NCBI RefSeq assembly: GCF_900101435.1
Contig: NZ_FMZH01000002.1
Coordinates: 124,001-188,000 of the forward strand
DNA from: Pedobacter soli
Lineage (GTDB): Bacteria; Bacteroidota; Bacteroidia; Sphingobacteriales; Sphingobacteriaceae
Direction of reading: 5' to 3'
DNA: 64,000 nt
Shown here: positions 8,367 through 16,348 of the stretch, one piece after another
Position numbering within the stretch: position 1 is the first letter of the stretch
Layout of the letters: every line of letters starts with the position of its first letter
The notes under the pieces: generated by a model
Told to the model about the DNA's origin: nothing
The model's input: the letters and a program-made list of their open reading frames with translations, nothing else
Database searches by the model: none
Position numbers and translations under genes: made by a program

Positions 8367-9497
8367 ATGAACTTATTCGACGTTTACCCACTTAACGATA
8401 TAGAAATTACTAAAGCAGCCGGCAGCAATGTTTGGGATGCTAACGGACAACAATACTTAGATTTATACGGCGGACATGCCGTAATTTCAATTGGTCATAC
8501 CAATCCCCATTACCTAAGCCGTTTAACCGATCAGTTAAACAAGGTTGGTTTTTATTCAAATTCAGTTAAAATTCCTTTGCAGGTACAACTGGCCGAAAAG
8601 CTTGGCGAAGTATCGGGCAAAAAAGATTTCCAGTTATTTTTATGTAATTCTGGTGCCGAAGCAAACGAAAATGCACTTAAACTGGCTTCGTTTTACAATG
8701 GGAGAAAAAAGGTGATTGCTTTTACCGGTGCTTTTCACGGACGTACCTCTTTAGCAGTTGCAGTAACCGATAACCCCAAAATTGTAGCACCTGTTAACCA
8801 AACTGAAAATGTTATCTTTTTGCCACACAATAACGAAGTGGCTTTAGAAGAGACTTTTAAAGCACAGGGCAACGAAATTTGTGCGGTAATTATTGAAGGC
8901 ATACAAGGCGTTGGTGGAATTAAAGAAGCTTCGAAAAGTTTCCTTCAAAAAATCCGTTCGTTATGCGATGAGTATAATGCCGTTTACATCGCCGATTCAG
9001 TACAATGTGGTTATGGCCGTACAGGTTTGTTTTACTCGCACGACTGGGCCGGAGTAGAAGCCGATGTTTACACCATGGCAAAAGGCATGGGCAACGGATT
9101 TCCAGTAGCTGGAATTGCTATTGCTCCTAAATTTAAACCTTGGCATGGCGAATTGGGTACAACCTTTGGCGGTAACCACCTGGCTTGCGCTGCAGCATTA
9201 GCCGTACTGGAAGTTATGGAGCAGGATAATCTGATGAAAAATGCCGAAGAGGTTGGAAACTATTTAATTACTGAATTAAAGAAATTTGAGCAGGTAAAAG
9301 AAGTTCGTGGCCGAGGTCTAATGATTGGTATTGAATTGCCTGAGGAGCTGGCGCATGTTAAAAAAGAATTATTATTTAAACATTTTATCTTCACCGGTGA
9401 GGCAAAACCAAATGTAATCCGTTTATTGCCAGCATTAAATTTAACTAAATCGCACGCTGATGAGTTTTTGAGTGCGTTTAAAAAATTAGTAAAATAG
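8367..9497 (+). CDS. argD: Acylornithine aminotransferase (class III)
   Basis: PLP-dependent transfer of an amino group from glutamate to N-acyl-glutamate semialdehyde. The 376 residues include CNSGAEANENALKLA (about 92-106), the conserved PLP-phosphate-binding region, FTGAFHGRT, and the catalytic lysine in TMAKGMGNGFPVAG (about 236-249). It fits class III transaminases of the ArgD/AstC type. The gene is inside the arginine operon, so the biosynthetic role is preferred. The substrate is probably N-succinyl- rather than N-acetyl-ornithine. Confidence 0.93.
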   Translation: MNLFDVYPLNDIEITKAAGSNVWDANGQQYLDLYGGHAVISIGHTNPHYLSRLTDQLNKVGFYSNSVKIPLQVQLAEKLGEVSGKKDFQLFLCNSGAEANENALKLASFYNGRKKVIAFTGAFHGRTSLAVAVTDNPKIVAPVNQTENVIFLPHNNEVALEETFKAQGNEICAVIIEGIQGVGGIKEASKSFLQKIRSLCDEYNAVYIADSVQCGYGRTGLFYSHDWAGVEADVYTMAKGMGNGFPVAGIAIAPKFKPWHGELGTTFGGNHLACAAALAVLEVMEQDNLMKNAEEVGNYLITELKKFEQVKEVRGRGLMIGIELPEELAHVKKELLFKHFIFTGEAKPNVIRLLPALNLTKSHADEFLSAFKKLVK

Positions 9498-9625
9498 CTA
9501 TTGTGTATCAGGCCGTTCGTCATGCTGATCCGATAACTATCGGATTTATTTCAGCACCTCTTGTTTAGGAGGCCCTGAAACAAGTTCAGGGTGAGGGATC
9601 GGGATAAATTAATTTAGATTAAAAA
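9498..9625. repeat. REP-like hairpin element between argD and argF'
   Basis: The spacer holds GATCCGATAACTATCGGAT (a small hairpin) and, further on, CCCTGAAACAAGTTCAGGG, an inverted repeat closely related to the hairpins at 52414-52434 and 26934-27001. It looks like a composite of dispersed palindromic elements. Its position inside an operon suggests it is tolerated or acts as a processing hairpin. Confidence 0.45.
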
Positions 9626-10600
9626 ATGAAACTTTTCACTTCCGTACACGATGTTCCAAACATCAAGCAATTTGTAACTGATGCATTGGCATTGAAGGCT
9701 AACCCTTATGCACATCAGGATTTAGGTAAGAACAAAACTCTGGGTTTGGTTTTTATGAACCCAAGCTTACGTACCCGTTTAAGCACGCAAAAAGCCGCAT
9801 TAAATTTAGGTATGAATGTAATGGTGATGAACCTGGATAAAGAAGGCTGGGCATTAGAAACCCAGGATGGTGTAGTGATGAATGGTTCTACTGTTGAGCA
9901 CATTCGCGAAGCTGCCGCGGTTATGGGACAATATTGCGATATTTTGGGCTTGCGGTCATTTCCAAAACTAAACAACCGTGAGGAAGATTACAGTGAAGAT
10001 TTTTTTAACAAGTTTGTAAAATACTGTGCAGTGCCGGTAGTGAGTTTGGAGAGTGCAACACGCCATCCCTTACAGAGTTTTGCCGATATCATAACCATTC
10101 ACGAAACTTGGACCAAGAAACCTGATGGCACAAAACCTAAAGTAGTTTTGGCCTGGGCACCGCACGTAAAAGCTTTACCACAGGCCGTTCCAAATTCTTT
10201 TGCCGAGTGGATGTGCAAAGCACAGGAAGAGGGTATGATTGATTTCACAATTGCCCAGCCGGAAGGTTATGAGCTGGCTGAAGATTTTACGCCAGGTGCT
10301 AAAATTGAATATAATTTGGAAGAAGCCCTGGTTGGTGCCGATTATGTATATGTGAAAAACTGGAGCAGCTACAAAGAATATGGTAAGGTACTAACTTACC
10401 CTGATGGCTGGATGATGAATAACGAAAAGTTAAAAATCACCAACGATGCAAAGGTTATGCACTGCTTACCGGTTCGCCGCGATCTGGAATTATCTTCAGA
10501 GATTTTGGATGGTCCAAATTCATTGGTAATCCACGAAGCAGGAAACCGTTTATGGGCTGCACAAGCTGTAATTAAAGCGGTACTGGAAGAATTGAAATAA
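9626..10600 (+). CDS. argF': N-succinylornithine carbamoyltransferase
   Basis: Transfers the carbamoyl group from carbamoyl phosphate to N-succinyl-ornithine, the variant step found in Bacteroidota. In 324 residues, the carbamoyl-phosphate loop is NPSLRTR (about 45-51), as in this subfamily, instead of the usual STRTR. The C-terminal motif is HCLPVRRDLE (about 279-288). Residue 90, which from memory discriminates acetyl- from succinyl-ornithine (Glu in the Xanthomonas acetyl enzyme, Pro in the Bacteroides succinyl enzyme), is Val here (MNGSTVEH). The lack of Glu supports succinyl specificity. Confidence 0.9.
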   Translation: MKLFTSVHDVPNIKQFVTDALALKANPYAHQDLGKNKTLGLVFMNPSLRTRLSTQKAALNLGMNVMVMNLDKEGWALETQDGVVMNGSTVEHIREAAAVMGQYCDILGLRSFPKLNNREEDYSEDFFNKFVKYCAVPVVSLESATRHPLQSFADIITIHETWTKKPDGTKPKVVLAWAPHVKALPQAVPNSFAEWMCKAQEEGMIDFTIAQPEGYELAEDFTPGAKIEYNLEEALVGADYVYVKNWSSYKEYGKVLTYPDGWMMNNEKLKITNDAKVMHCLPVRRDLELSSEILDGPNSLVIHEAGNRLWAAQAVIKAVLEELK

Positions 10601-10616
10601 TAATTTTGCCCAAATT

Positions 10617-10694
10617 TAACCACAGATAAAAAGGATGAATACAGATACTTTTTATAATTTAAATCTGTGTTTATCTGTGCACATCTGTGGTTAA
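10617..10694. repeat. Inverted repeat between argF' and argB
   Basis: TTAACCACAGAT (10617-10628) and ATCTGTGGTTAA (10683-10694) form a perfect 12-bp inverted repeat, with further CTGTG words between. It is related to the CTCTGTGGTTAAA units around the GxxExxY gene (31196-31838), so it is a dispersed intergenic repeat and not an operon-specific signal. Confidence 0.6.
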
Positions 10695-10708
10695 CTAATA
10701 AAATAGAA

Positions 10709-11497
10709 ATGAACCAACTCACTATCATAAAAATTGGCGGAAACGTAATTGATAATTCTGAAAACCTGCACCGGTTTTTGTTGGATTTTACAGCTTTACC
10801 CGGCGATAAAATTCTGGTGCATGGCGGAGGCAAAATTGCAACCGAACTGGGTGAAAGCTTAGGTGTTGAAGCGAAAATGGTTGAAGGCCGCCGGATTACT
10901 GATATTGAAACTTTGCGGATTGTAACCATGGTTTATGCTGGTTTAATCAATAAAAATATGGTTGCCCAATTGCAAGCTAAAGGTAGCAATGCGATTGGTT
11001 TAACTGGTGCCGACGGAAATGTAATTCAGGCAAAAAAACGTCCGGTTAAAGAAATCGATTATGGTTTTGTTGGCGATCTGGATGAAAACTCGGTGTCAGC
11101 AACTACATTAGATAACTTATTGAAAGCGGGACTGGTACCGGTTTTATGTGCCATTACGCATGATGGTGAAACACAATTGCTAAATACCAATGCCGATACC
11201 ATTGCCTCATCGGTAGCAGTGGCTATGGCAGGCTTATATGAAACCCGTTTGGTATATTGCTTTGAGAAAAAGGGCGTGCTGAAAGATGTAAATGACGATG
11301 GCTCTGTGGTGAGAGAAATTAAAGCAGGTGAATTTGAGGGTTTAAAAGCTGATGGGACGGTAGCAGGTGGAATGATTCCGAAATTGCATAATGCTTTCGA
11401 AGCCATTAAAAAAGGTGTTTCGGCTGTATATATTGGCAAGGCTGATGAGCTGACAGAGCTGGCTACCGGTACTTTTGGCACCAAAATGCTGGAATAA
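10709..11497 (+). CDS. argB: Acylglutamate kinase
   Basis: Phosphorylates N-acyl-glutamate with ATP. From ATG 10709 the protein has 262 residues and begins MNQLTIIKIGGNVID, the amino-acid-kinase start with the KIGGN phosphate loop; a frame upstream from 10667 lies in the repeat and was not used. LVHGGGKIATELGE (about 36-49) binds the substrate, and GGMIPKLHNAFEAIKKGV near the C-terminus is the conserved Gly-Gly-Met-x-x-Lys region. The length is that of the short forms without an arginine-binding N-terminal helix, so feedback inhibition by arginine may be weak (inference). Confidence 0.93.
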   Translation: MNQLTIIKIGGNVIDNSENLHRFLLDFTALPGDKILVHGGGKIATELGESLGVEAKMVEGRRITDIETLRIVTMVYAGLINKNMVAQLQAKGSNAIGLTGADGNVIQAKKRPVKEIDYGFVGDLDENSVSATTLDNLLKAGLVPVLCAITHDGETQLLNTNADTIASSVAVAMAGLYETRLVYCFEKKGVLKDVNDDGSVVREIKAGEFEGLKADGTVAGGMIPKLHNAFEAIKKGVSAVYIGKADELTELATGTFGTKMLE

Positions 11498-11770
11498 GGC
11501 AGAGGGGTTAAAGGTTGAGGGTGAGCAGGTGGAAGGTTAAAAGGTAGGAGGCGAAAGGTTTTGCCCATTGCAAGGAAAAAGGAGCCGAAGAATTACTGTT
11601 TTTGCCCAATAAACCTGATAGCAGCGGACATCCCGATTCATCGGGATAAAGCGGATAGCAGGACTGCATATAAATAGAACTACTGAAACTGATTTTCAGA
11701 AATAAACAGGAATCGGTGAAATCACATGATCTTTGTAATGAATCCGAAGGAAATAATAAATGAACCACAA
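11498..11770. repeat. Intergenic spacer with small hairpin, between argB and proC
   Basis: The 273-base spacer has purine-rich AGGTTGAGGGTGAGCAGGTGG-like low-complexity sequence, then CCCGATTCATCGGGAT, a short hairpin next to AGCGGATAGCAGGACTG. The same style of filler recurs elsewhere in the window. I see no gene in it. Confidence 0.35.
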
Positions 11771-12580
11771 ATGAAAAAAATTGCCATTATCGGTAGCGGA
11801 AACATTGGCCTTTCTTTAGCCAAAGGATTGGTTAAAGCCAATTATACTACTACTAAAAACATCACCCTAACCCGGCGAAACACGGCCAACCTCTATAAAT
11901 TTGCGCAGGAACGCTACAAAGTTACAGCCAATAATGCTGAAGCGGCTGCAGAAGCCGATGTAATTATTTTAGCGGTATTACCACAACAGCTGAATTTGGT
12001 TTTGGATGAAATCCAACCCGCCATTAATCCTGCTAAACATTTGGTAATTTCCGTAATCTCGGGCGTAAGCTGTGCCGCGGTTCGCGAAAAATTGGATAGT
12101 GATGTTCAGATAATCAGGGCAATGCCCAATACCGCCATTGCTATAGGCCAATCGATGACCTGTATTGCGAGCGACAATGCTTCGCCGCAAAATATGGAAG
12201 ATGTTACCCGCATGTTTGAGACTGTAGGTTCGGTGGTTAAAATCAACGAAGATCTAATGACCTCGGCTACTGCGCTTTGCGCCTGTGGTATTGCTTTCTT
12301 TTTAAGGGGGATCAGAGCTGCATCGCAAGGTGGTGTAGAAATTGGTTTCCATGCAGATGAAGCTTTGAAAATGGCTGTACAAACTGCAAAAGGTGCGGCC
12401 GATTTACTTTTATTACACGGAACACACCCGGAATCAGAAATAGATAAGGTAACTTCGCCCAAAGGTTGCACCATTGCCGGCTTAAATGAAATGGAACACA
12501 ATGGTTTTAGCTCGTCGCTAATAAAAGGTATTAAACTTTCGGCCCTAAAAGCTGGGAATTTGTACACTAAAGAGAGTTAA
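11771..12580 (+). CDS. proC: Pyrroline-5-carboxylate reductase
   Basis: Reduces pyrroline-5-carboxylate to proline with NAD(P)H. From ATG 11771 the product is 269 residues, the usual ProC length, and begins MKKIAIIGSGNIGLSLAKGL with the Rossmann GxGxxG motif (about 8-13). An upstream in-frame ATG would add 15 unrelated residues. The C-terminal half has the ProC signature (VTSPKGCTIAGLNEMEHNG, about 226-244). Its place among arg genes links proline and arginine synthesis from glutamate. Confidence 0.9.
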   Translation: MKKIAIIGSGNIGLSLAKGLVKANYTTTKNITLTRRNTANLYKFAQERYKVTANNAEAAAEADVIILAVLPQQLNLVLDEIQPAINPAKHLVISVISGVSCAAVREKLDSDVQIIRAMPNTAIAIGQSMTCIASDNASPQNMEDVTRMFETVGSVVKINEDLMTSATALCACGIAFFLRGIRAASQGGVEIGFHADEALKMAVQTAKGAADLLLLHGTHPESEIDKVTSPKGCTIAGLNEMEHNGFSSSLIKGIKLSALKAGNLYTKES

Positions 12581-12617
12581 AAGCTTAAAGACCAAAGCTA
12601 AAAGCAGTGGTGCAATG

Positions 12618-12724
12618 TCTTGATACTTTTACAACAAAATAAAATGGGTGTCAGGAATTAAGTATCAAGATTAACCGATACTCGATACTTAATACTTGAT
12701 ACCAGATAAAGAGTACTTGATACT
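12618..12724. repeat. TACTTGATAC-type repeat cluster upstream of argE
   Basis: Several near-copies of CTTGATACTCGATACTTAATACTTGATAC-like words are packed in this spacer. The same words occur before the cupin gene at 6451-6480. They are low-complexity direct repeats typical of this genome's spacers. I see no promoter element or hairpin. Confidence 0.5.
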
Positions 12725-13792
12725 ATGTTACTAGAAAATATACAAAAAGAAAGCCTGGACTTATTGAGGCAATTGATCCGCATCCAGTCTTTTAGTAAAG
12801 AAGAAGACAGGACCGCAAATTTAATTGCTCAGTTTCTAGAAGAGAGAGGGATTAAGACCCAGCGTAAAATGAATAATGTTTGGGCTTATAACAAACATTT
12901 TGATGCCAATAAGCCAACCTTATTGCTAAACTCCCACCATGATACAGTTAAGCCAAATTCTGGTTATACCCGCGATCCGTACGATGCGGCAATTGAGGGC
13001 GATAAATTATTTGGTTTGGGCAGTAACGATGCGGGAGGGTGCCTGGTTTCGTTAATCGGAACATTTTTGTACTATTACGAGCAGGAAAATTTAAAATATA
13101 ACATTTGCTTGGCAGCCACAGCCGAGGAGGAAATTTCGGGGAATAACGGTTTAGAGCTGGTATTGCCGGATTTAGGTGAGCTCGAATTTGGTATTGTGGG
13201 CGAACCAACTGAAATGAATTTAGCAATTGCTGAGCGTGGTTTGTTGGTGTTAGATTGTGTATCGCACGGTAAAGCCGGACATGCTGCCCGCGAAGAAGGC
13301 GAGAATGCCATTTACAAGGCGTTGAAAGATATAGAATGGTTCAGAAACTACCAGTTCCCTAAGGTATCAGAAGTTTTTGGCCCCTTGAAAATGACGGTTA
13401 CAATAATCAATGCAGGTTCGCAGCATAATGTGGTGCCGGCCAATTGTACTTTTACTGTTGATGTACGCGTAACAGATGCTTATACCAACGAAGAGGTATT
13501 GGAAATTATCCGTGCAAACGTGGATTGTGATGTTACGCCGCGCTCTATCCGTTTAAAACCATCATCTATTGATAAAAATCATCCGGTTGTGCAGGCAGGT
13601 GTAGCCCTGGGCAAAACAACTTATGGCTCGCCGACTACCTCAGATCAGGCTTTGCTGGATATTCCTTCAGTAAAAGTTGGTCCGGGTTTTTCTGGCCGTT
13701 CGCACATGGCTGATGAGTTTTTGTATGTACGTGAGGTTGCTGAAGGGGTTGCAGGATATGTTAATATGTTAAAGCCGGTTGTAGTAGGATAG
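12725..13792 (+). CDS. argE: Acylornithine/acylcitrulline deacylase, M20 family
   Basis: Zinc-dependent M20 hydrolase of 355 residues that removes the N-acyl group; in the succinyl pathway the likely substrate is N-succinyl-citrulline. Metal-site motifs are LLNSHHDTVKP (about 61-71), SNDAGGCLVSL (about 100-110), AEEEISG (about 135-141) and the GEPTE segment (about 159-163). The dimerisation lid domain lies between. Its place between proC and argH agrees with the pathway. Related dipeptidases share these motifs, so the substrate rests on context. Confidence 0.88.
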   Translation: MLLENIQKESLDLLRQLIRIQSFSKEEDRTANLIAQFLEERGIKTQRKMNNVWAYNKHFDANKPTLLLNSHHDTVKPNSGYTRDPYDAAIEGDKLFGLGSNDAGGCLVSLIGTFLYYYEQENLKYNICLAATAEEEISGNNGLELVLPDLGELEFGIVGEPTEMNLAIAERGLLVLDCVSHGKAGHAAREEGENAIYKALKDIEWFRNYQFPKVSEVFGPLKMTVTIINAGSQHNVVPANCTFTVDVRVTDAYTNEEVLEIIRANVDCDVTPRSIRLKPSSIDKNHPVVQAGVALGKTTYGSPTTSDQALLDIPSVKVGPGFSGRSHMADEFLYVREVAEGVAGYVNMLKPVVVG

Positions 13793-13819
13793 CTAAAATA
13801 AATTCCTTTAAATAATGTT

Positions 13820-13827
13820 TATCTTTG
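13820..13827 (+). promoter_or_regulatory. -7 element before the DUF433 gene
   Basis: TATCTTTG matches TAnnTTTG exactly and lies 5 bases before the ATG at 13832, so a transcript starting here would be leaderless or nearly so. No clear -33 TTG at the right distance. Perfect -7 matches also precede the other two toxin-antitoxin pairs (15781, 17706). Confidence 0.4.
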
Positions 13828-13831
13828 GGAT

Positions 13832-14053
13832 ATGAACACCTATGCTAATTTTATCGAGATTAATGCCGATAAACGATTCGGCCGGCCATGTATAATTGGA
13901 ACCAGAATTGCAGTTTATGATGTTTTAAACTGGTTTGCGAACGGCATGACCCTGGAACAGATTTTGGAAGATTTTGATGAATTGACCGAAGCACAGGTAT
14001 TAGCTTGTTTGGCATATGCTGCCGATCGGGAACATAAAATAAGGGTGGCCTAG
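13832..14053 (+). CDS. DUF433 antitoxin-like protein
   Basis: 73 residues with the DUF433 signature GRPCIIGTRIAVYDVL (about 17-32) and LTEAQVLACLAYAADRE near the end, a winged helix-turn-helix-like fold often seen as the antitoxin partner of DUF5615/PIN-like proteins. The stop TAG (14051-14053) overlaps the GTG start of the next gene by one base, the usual coupling of antitoxin and toxin. It lies between argE and argH, in a spot that would otherwise be a short operon spacer. Confidence 0.88.
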   Translation: MNTYANFIEINADKRFGRPCIIGTRIAVYDVLNWFANGMTLEQILEDFDELTEAQVLACLAYAADREHKIRVA

Positions 14054-14385
14054 TGAAATTACTATTTGATCAGAATATTTCTTTCCGGATTATTAAGCTT
14101 ATTCAGCAGGCTTTCCCACAGAGTGAGCAAATCAGGAAATTAAATCTGGAGAATAAATCAGATAAGGAGATCTGGGCATTTGCTGGTCAAAATGGTTTTA
14201 CAGTGGTTACTTTTGATGCCGATTTTTATGAATTTTCTAATTTATATGGGCATCCACCGAAAATAATCTGGCTCAGAACGGGCAACAATACAACCCTCTC
14301 GGTATCACAGATACTTTTAGCAAAAAAAGAATTAATAGCAGAATTTATAAAGCAGGAAGAATTCTCTTGTTTAGAAATTCAATAA
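14053..14385 (+). CDS. DUF5615 PIN-like toxin candidate
   Basis: 110 residues from GTG 14053, overlapping the DUF433 stop. The N-terminus KLLFDQNISFRI and the later VVTFDADFYEFSN give the spaced acidic residues of the DUF5615 PIN-like nuclease fold (Asp at about 6 and Asp-x-Asp at about 55-57). Paired with DUF433 this makes a type II toxin-antitoxin-like module; RNase activity is expected from the fold but not shown. Inserted in the arginine operon, it may stabilise the locus or be a selfish passenger. Confidence 0.85.
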   Translation: MKLLFDQNISFRIIKLIQQAFPQSEQIRKLNLENKSDKEIWAFAGQNGFTVVTFDADFYEFSNLYGHPPKIIWLRTGNNTTLSVSQILLAKKELIAEFIKQEEFSCLEIQ

Positions 14386-14441
14386 AATGCTTAGTGTGCT
14401 TCGCGAAAAGCTTGGTGCCCTTTGCGGTTAAATAAATTGAA

Positions 14442-15773
14442 ATGAAGATTTGGCAAAAAAATATTGATGTAAATCAGTTTGTAGAAAATTTTACTGTAGG
14501 TAAAGACCGTGAACTGGATCTGCAAATGGCAAAATTTGATGTGCTGGGCTCACTGGCTCACACCGAAATGTTGGAAACCATTAATTTGCTTACTGCCGAT
14601 GAGTTAAAAACTGTTCAGCAGGAACTTAAAAATATTTACGCCGAAATTGAGGCCGGTAATTTTACCATCGAAGATACGGTTGAAGATGTACACTCGCAGG
14701 TAGAGTGGTTGCTAACCCAACGCATCGGCGAAGCAGGTAAGAAAATCCACAGTGGCCGTTCGCGTAATGACCAGGTTCTGGTTGATTTAAAACTGTTTTT
14801 CCGTGCCTGCATCGAAGATATGGTTAACCAGACTTCTACTTTGTTTAACCAGTTGATAACGCTGAGCAATACCCATAAAGATAAACTATTACCAGGTTAT
14901 ACGCATTTGCAAATTGCGATGCCTTCATCGTTTGGTTTGTGGTTTGGTGCTTATGCAGAAAGCCTTGCCGATGATATGGAACTGATGCTGGCCGCCTGGA
15001 AAATTACCAATAAAAATCCATTGGGTTCTGCCGCAGGTTATGGCTCATCATTCCCTTTGAACAGAACTTTAACCACTAAACTATTGGGGTTTGAAAGCTT
15101 AAACTATAATGTGGTTTATGCGCAAATGGGGCGTGGTAAAACAGAAAGAATTTTGGCACAGGCCATGAGTGCTGTTGCAGCTACTCTAGCTAAAATGGCC
15201 ATGGATGTTTGCCTTTTCATTAACCAGAATTTCGGCTTTATCAGTTTCCCTCCCGAACTGACTACAGGTTCGAGCATTATGCCGCATAAAAAGAATCCTG
15301 ATGTTTTTGAGTTGATCCGTTCGCGTTGTAACAAGATTCAGGCTTTGCCAAATGAAATTGCCATGATGATTACCAATTTACCTTCTGGCTATCACCGCGA
15401 TCTACAGCTGCTAAAGGAAAATCTTTTCCCGGCAATTACGTCGCTTAATGAATGCCTGGAAATTGCCACCTTTATGTTCCAGAACATTACCATAAAGGAT
15501 GATATTTTGAAGGATAAAAAGTACGATTACCTGTTTAGTGTTGAAGTGGTTAATGAACTGGCCCTACAAGGTGTTCCGTTTAGAGAAGCTTATAAAATAG
15601 TTGGTGAGCAGATTGAAAGTGGTACTTTTGCACCATCGAACCAGATACACCATACCCACGAAGGCAGTATAGGTAATCTTTGCAACGAGCAGATTGAAGC
15701 ATCAATGAAGGCTGTATTAGCACAGTTTGGTTTCGAAAAAGTGAATAATGCAATAGCAGATTTGGTTAAATAA
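14442..15773 (+). CDS. argH: Argininosuccinate lyase
   Basis: Splits argininosuccinate into arginine and fumarate. The 443 residues include HSGRSRNDQVLVDLKLFF (about 103-120) near the N-terminus and the superfamily signature GSSIMPHKKNPD (about 279-290), which carries the catalytic serine loop. It ends the core arginine pathway in this operon. The short spacer before it holds the sequence CTTTGCGGTTAAATAA, a worn copy of a dispersed repeat. Confidence 0.96.
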   Translation: MKIWQKNIDVNQFVENFTVGKDRELDLQMAKFDVLGSLAHTEMLETINLLTADELKTVQQELKNIYAEIEAGNFTIEDTVEDVHSQVEWLLTQRIGEAGKKIHSGRSRNDQVLVDLKLFFRACIEDMVNQTSTLFNQLITLSNTHKDKLLPGYTHLQIAMPSSFGLWFGAYAESLADDMELMLAAWKITNKNPLGSAAGYGSSFPLNRTLTTKLLGFESLNYNVVYAQMGRGKTERILAQAMSAVAATLAKMAMDVCLFINQNFGFISFPPELTTGSSIMPHKKNPDVFELIRSRCNKIQALPNEIAMMITNLPSGYHRDLQLLKENLFPAITSLNECLEIATFMFQNITIKDDILKDKKYDYLFSVEVVNELALQGVPFREAYKIVGEQIESGTFAPSNQIHHTHEGSIGNLCNEQIEASMKAVLAQFGFEKVNNAIADLVK

Positions 15774-15780
15774 ATTTTGC

Positions 15781-15788
15781 TAAATTTG
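15781..15788 (+). promoter_or_regulatory. -7 element before the small antitoxin gene
   Basis: TAAATTTG matches TAnnTTTG exactly, 5 bases before ATG 15794. A TTTG lies at 15761-15764 with a 16-base spacer, a little shorter than usual. It would let the second toxin-antitoxin pair be expressed apart from the arginine operon. Confidence 0.45.
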
Positions 15789-15793
15789 TAATT

Positions 15794-15982
15794 ATGACAA
15801 CTTTAACAATAGAAATTAAGGATAAGGATGCAGGTTTTGTAAAAGAATTCCTTAGCAAAATTGGTGCAAAAGTTAAATCAGAACCAACAAGTCAGATAAC
15901 CGCTGAAATTGCGCAGGCCTTAAAAGAGATTAAGGAAATGCAACAAGGAAAACGGAAACCACTAACTTTAAAAGATATTTAA
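15794..15982 (+). CDS. Small antitoxin-like protein
   Basis: 62 residues (begins MTTLTIEIKDKDAGFVKEFL), with an N-terminal beta strand plus helix of ribbon-helix-helix type and a C-terminal helical tail EIAQALKEIKEMQQGKRKPLTLKDI. This architecture is usual for antitoxins (DUF2683-like) that wrap RelE-type toxins. Its stop overlaps the start of the following gene by one base (15982). Confidence 0.78.
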   Translation: MTTLTIEIKDKDAGFVKEFLSKIGAKVKSEPTSQITAEIAQALKEIKEMQQGKRKPLTLKDI

Positions 15983-16314
15983 TGGCGAATGAGGTTATTT
16001 ATTCATCCGTTTTTATCAAAAAAGCCAAAATCTATAAAAAGAAGTATCTCTCTTTAGTCGAAGACCTTTATGAGCTCGAGGAAAAGCTCCTGAAAGATCC
16101 ACATCAAGGAAATGATTTGGGAGCAGGTCTATATAAAATCAGACTGGCCATAAAAAGCAAAGGAAAAGGTAAAAGCGGTGGATTTAGAATAATCACTTAT
16201 TTAGTCTCTAATATACCTGAGGGTACAATTATCAATATGTTAACACTTTATGATAAATCGGAAGAAAGCAGCATTGATAAAAAGGAACTTCAAAAATTAA
16301 TAAAAGCATTATAA
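15982..16314 (+). CDS. RelE/ParE-superfamily toxin
   Basis: 110 residues. The segment GLYKIRLAIKSKGKGKSGGFRIITYLV (about 48-74) has the basic RelE/HigB pattern (Leu-x-Lys-x-Arg ... Gly-x-Gly-Lys-Ser-Gly-Gly-x-Arg-x-Ile). The expected action is ribosome-dependent mRNA cleavage. It pairs with the small upstream protein as a type II module and lies between argH and an aminotransferase gene. Confidence 0.85.
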   Translation: MANEVIYSSVFIKKAKIYKKKYLSLVEDLYELEEKLLKDPHQGNDLGAGLYKIRLAIKSKGKGKSGGFRIITYLVSNIPEGTIINMLTLYDKSEESSIDKKELQKLIKAL

Positions 16315-16348
16315 ATTTGCTGATATCAGCATTGCAACATACAACTAC

